Assembly (NCBI GenBank): GCA_947629295.1
Contig: CANRDH010000064.1
Coordinates: forward strand, 1 to 8,136
Origin: an uncultured Clostridia bacterium
GTDB taxonomy: Bacteria > Bacillota > Clostridia > Oscillospirales > Acutalibacteraceae
DNA length: 8,136 bases
Direction of reading: 5' to 3'
Shown here: positions 6,638 to 8,136 of the stretch, piece by piece
Numbering within the stretch: the stretch's first letter is position 1
Layout: the number at the start of each line of letters is the position of its first letter
Notes under the pieces: generated by a model
Told to the model about the DNA's origin: nothing
The model's database searches: none
What the model saw: the letters and a program-made list of their open reading frames with translations, nothing else
Position numbers and translations under genes: made by a program

Positions 6638-6650
6638 TGGAGTGGTTAAT

Positions 6651-6869
6651 ATGAAAAAAACATATAAGATTGAGGTTGACTGTGCAAATTGTGCGGCAAA
6701 GATGGAGGATGCAGCTAAAAAAACCGAAGGCGTAAAAGACGCCGTTGTAAATTTTATGACCCTCAAAATGAAGGTTGAATTTGAGGATGGCGCGAATGTA
6801 GATGCTGTAATGGCTGATGTACTGAAAAACTGCCGTAGGGTTGAATCCGACTGCGAAATATTCTTTTAA
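6651..6869 (+). CDS. Free-standing heavy-metal-associated (HMA) domain protein
   Basis: A 72-residue cytoplasmic metal-binding protein consisting of a single HMA domain (beta-alpha-beta-beta-alpha-beta fold). The metal loop reads EVDCANCAAKMED, with ligands Asp10, Cys11 and Cys14; an Asp just before CxxC is typical of the Zn/Cd/Pb domains of ZntA-like pumps rather than copper chaperones. Two further cysteines (61 and 68) lie near the C-terminus. The ATG at 6651 is chosen because GGAG (6639-6642) lies 8 bases upstream and the operon promoter lies between it and any earlier start. The neighbouring ATPase lacks an N-terminal HMA domain, so this protein probably supplies that function in trans, delivering metal or acting as a regulatory sensor for the pump. 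Confidence 0.88.
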   Translation: MKKTYKIEVDCANCAAKMEDAAKKTEGVKDAVVNFMTLKMKVEFEDGANVDAVMADVLKNCRRVESDCEIFF

Positions 6870-6879
6870 AAACGGCATA

Positions 6880-6915
6880 TAAAATATAGACCCGCTAATG
6901 CGGGAATATATTTTA
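6880..6915 (+). terminator. Intercistronic hairpin (terminator-like) between HMA gene and ATPase gene
   Basis: AAAATATA (6881-6888) and CCCGC (6891-6895) pair with GCGGG (6900-6904) and TATATTTT (6907-6914) around a TAAT loop, with a GA/AA internal mismatch and an extra T-A pair at 6880/6915. The only GC-rich part is five base pairs and the trailing T-run is itself part of the stem, so it is probably a partial terminator, working in either direction, or a stabiliser of the upstream mRNA. It could lower pump expression relative to the HMA protein. Confidence 0.5.
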
Positions 6916-6920
6916 GTTAA

Positions 6921-6942
6921 CAATTAAACAATTGTTTAATTG
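6921..6942. promoter_or_regulatory. 22-base perfect palindrome, candidate ArsR operator 2
   Basis: The half-site CAATTAAACAA (6921-6931) is followed directly by its exact reverse complement (6932-6942). The centre AAACA-AT-TGTTT resembles the ArsR/SmtB operator core (GAACA-NN-TGTTC). It ends 18 bases before the ATPase ATG and is repeated imperfectly at 6616-6637. No convincing promoter is seen beside it: TTAACA at 6917-6922 has only a weak TTGAAT at 17-base spacing. It may therefore act as an internal roadblock or a second binding site for looping; in RNA it could also form a hairpin ahead of the ribosome site GAGGT. Confidence 0.6.
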
Positions 6943-6960
6943 AATTAGTGAGGTATAATT

Positions 6961-8136
6961 ATGACAAAAAAGCAAAAGAAAAACCTGATACGGATAATTA
7001 TAGCAAGTGTTCTTATGATAGGATTTATTTTTGTACCGGTAAGCGGTTTATATAAATTGGCACTGTATCTTATACCGTATCTGATTATAGGATATGACAT
7101 TCTTATAAAGGCATTCAAGGGAATAATAAATTTACAGCCGTTTGATGAGTGTCTGCTTATGGCATTGGCTACAGTCGGAGCTATGGTAATTGCAATGATT
7201 GAGGACGGGGACTATCTTGAAGCTATTGCTGTTATGCTTTTTTATCAGATCGGCGAATGGTTCCAGAGCTATGCAGTAGGAAAAAGCCGAAAGAATATAA
7301 GCGAGCTTATGGATATACGACCCGATTACGCAAATATAGAAAAGGACGGTAAAATTGAAAGGGTAGAGCCTGATGAAGTTGAGGTTGATACAATAATAAC
7401 GGTACTGCCCGGGGAAAAAATACCGATTGACGGAATTATTGAAGAGGGAAGCTCCACAATTGACACAGTCGCTCTGACAGGTGAAAGTGTTCCGAGGAGC
7501 GCTAAAGCAGGCGACGAGGTAATAAGCGGATGTGTTAATCTCAGCGGACTTCTCAAGATACGCACAATAAAGGAATTTGAAGAATCCACGGTATCTAAAA
7601 TACTTGACCTTGTTGAAAATGCAAGCTCGAAAAAATCACACTCAGAAAACTTTATTACAAAATTTGCAAAGATTTATACTCCCGCAGTTATATTCAGTGC
7701 AATAGCACTTGCTATATTGCCCCCGTTGTTTAATATGTTTATTCTCTCCGAAGCGGCGGGTTGGACAGAGTGGATATACCGTGCCCTGACATTTCTTGTT
7801 ATAAGCTGTCCGTGTGCTCTTGTAATAAGTATACCGCTGAGCTTTTTTGCCGGAATAGGAGGGGCGAGCAAAGAGGGCATACTTATCAAAGGCTCAAACT
7901 ATCTTGAAACCTTGTCAAAAACCCGTACAGTTGTATTTGACAAAACAGGCACACTTACCAGGGGAGTTTTTGAAGTAACCGGAATATATCCGAACGGAAT
8001 TGAAAAGTTGGAACTTCTGAGTCTTGCGGCTTCTGCGGAGCATTATTCAACTCACCCGATTGCACTGTCGGTCAAAAATGCGGCTTCTGAATATCACAGT
8101 ACAGCGATTCCCGACAATACCGAAGAAATAGCAGGA
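6961..8136 (+). CDS. cadA: Zn/Cd/Pb-type P1B ATPase, CadA/ZntA-like (partial, 3' end missing)
   Basis: Metal-exporting P-type ATPase using ATP to move soft divalent cations (Zn, Cd, Pb) out of the cytoplasm. The 392 codons present are uninterrupted to the window edge. Membrane helices lie at about 8-26, 31-49, 61-80 and 85-101; the actuator domain has TGES at 173-176; helices follow at about 241-257 and 275-298, the latter with the transport motif CPC (283-285). The phosphorylation motif DKTGT starts at Asp327, and HP (365-366) of the nucleotide domain follows. The rest of the ATP-binding domain and the last helices lie outside. The N-terminus (MTKKQKKNLIRI) has no HMA domain, which is instead encoded by the preceding gene. 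GAGGT 6 bases before the ATG supports the start. It follows the HMA gene after a 91-base gap holding a hairpin and a palindrome. Confidence 0.93.
   Translation, partial: MTKKQKKNLIRIIIASVLMIGFIFVPVSGLYKLALYLIPYLIIGYDILIKAFKGIINLQPFDECLLMALATVGAMVIAMIEDGDYLEAIAVMLFYQIGEWFQSYAVGKSRKNISELMDIRPDYANIEKDGKIERVEPDEVEVDTIITVLPGEKIPIDGIIEEGSSTIDTVALTGESVPRSAKAGDEVISGCVNLSGLLKIRTIKEFEESTVSKILDLVENASSKKSHSENFITKFAKIYTPAVIFSAIALAILPPLFNMFILSEAAGWTEWIYRALTFLVISCPCALVISIPLSFFAGIGGASKEGILIKGSNYLETLSKTRTVVFDKTGTLTRGVFEVTGIYPNGIEKLELLSLAASAEHYSTHPIALSVKNAASEYHSTAIPDNTEEIAG

Noticed and set aside
6549..6650. 34-codon N-terminal extension of the HMA protein from GTG 6549
   Set aside because: It would start upstream of the TTGACA-TATATT promoter, and the extra residues do not look like an HMA protein; ATG 6651 has a proper ribosome site.
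6954..6959. TATAAT directly before the ATPase start codon
   Set aside because: A promoter here would start transcription inside the gene, and the bases are the spacer between the GAGGT ribosome site and ATG.
7326..7889. - strand open frames inside the ATPase gene
   Set aside because: The + strand frame carries TGES, CPC and DKTGT motifs without interruption, so the antisense frames are shadows.

Overview
The window looks like chromosomal DNA from an AT-rich, endospore-forming member of the Bacillota, most likely class Clostridia. The evidence is three sporulation-specific genes (yqfC, yqfD, ylbJ), strong AGGAGG-type ribosome sites, frequent ATA codons, and metal-resistance proteins of the kind seen in gut clostridia. 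A finer placement (Ruminococcus or [Eubacterium] siraeum-like) is only a guess. No rRNA, tRNA, CRISPR array, intact insertion sequence or integrase is visible.

Layout. Bases 1-116 hold the last 37 codons of an unidentified + strand gene that converges on yqfD. Bases 125-1590 hold yqfC and yqfD on the - strand, overlapping or nearly touching. A compact 84-base divergent region separates them from ylbJ (1675-2811, +), followed 25 bases later by a glutamine-dependent asparagine synthetase (2837-4675). The pairing of ylbJ with asnB suggests that asparagine synthesis is expressed with sporulation, as I recall for Bacillus subtilis AsnO. Bases 4676-5150 contain no convincing protein gene. They do hold a good sigma-A-like promoter followed about 95 bases later by a strong intrinsic terminator, which together predict a small RNA or an attenuated leader of about 120 nt. 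A drug/metabolite (EamA/DMT) transporter follows at 5151-6098.

The right end is a metal-efflux locus. A TTG-started ArsR/SmtB-type repressor (6115-6480, -) is divergent from a 72-residue free-standing heavy-metal-binding domain protein (6651-6869) and a Zn/Cd/Pb-type P1B ATPase (from 6961, cut by the window end). The free metal-binding protein carries the DCxxC motif that such pumps usually have fused at their N-terminus, whereas this pump starts directly at its first membrane helix. A perfect 22-base palindrome just before the ATPase gene recurs as a 17/22-identical copy next to the promoter of the metal-binding-protein gene. I read these as two operators for the ArsR protein. A further 16-base perfect palindrome covers the predicted arsR -10 box.

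The most interesting non-coding signals are the predicted small RNA/attenuator at 4807-4963 and the two-operator plus intercistronic-hairpin design of the metal locus. Nothing in the window clearly shows a wholly new protein system.
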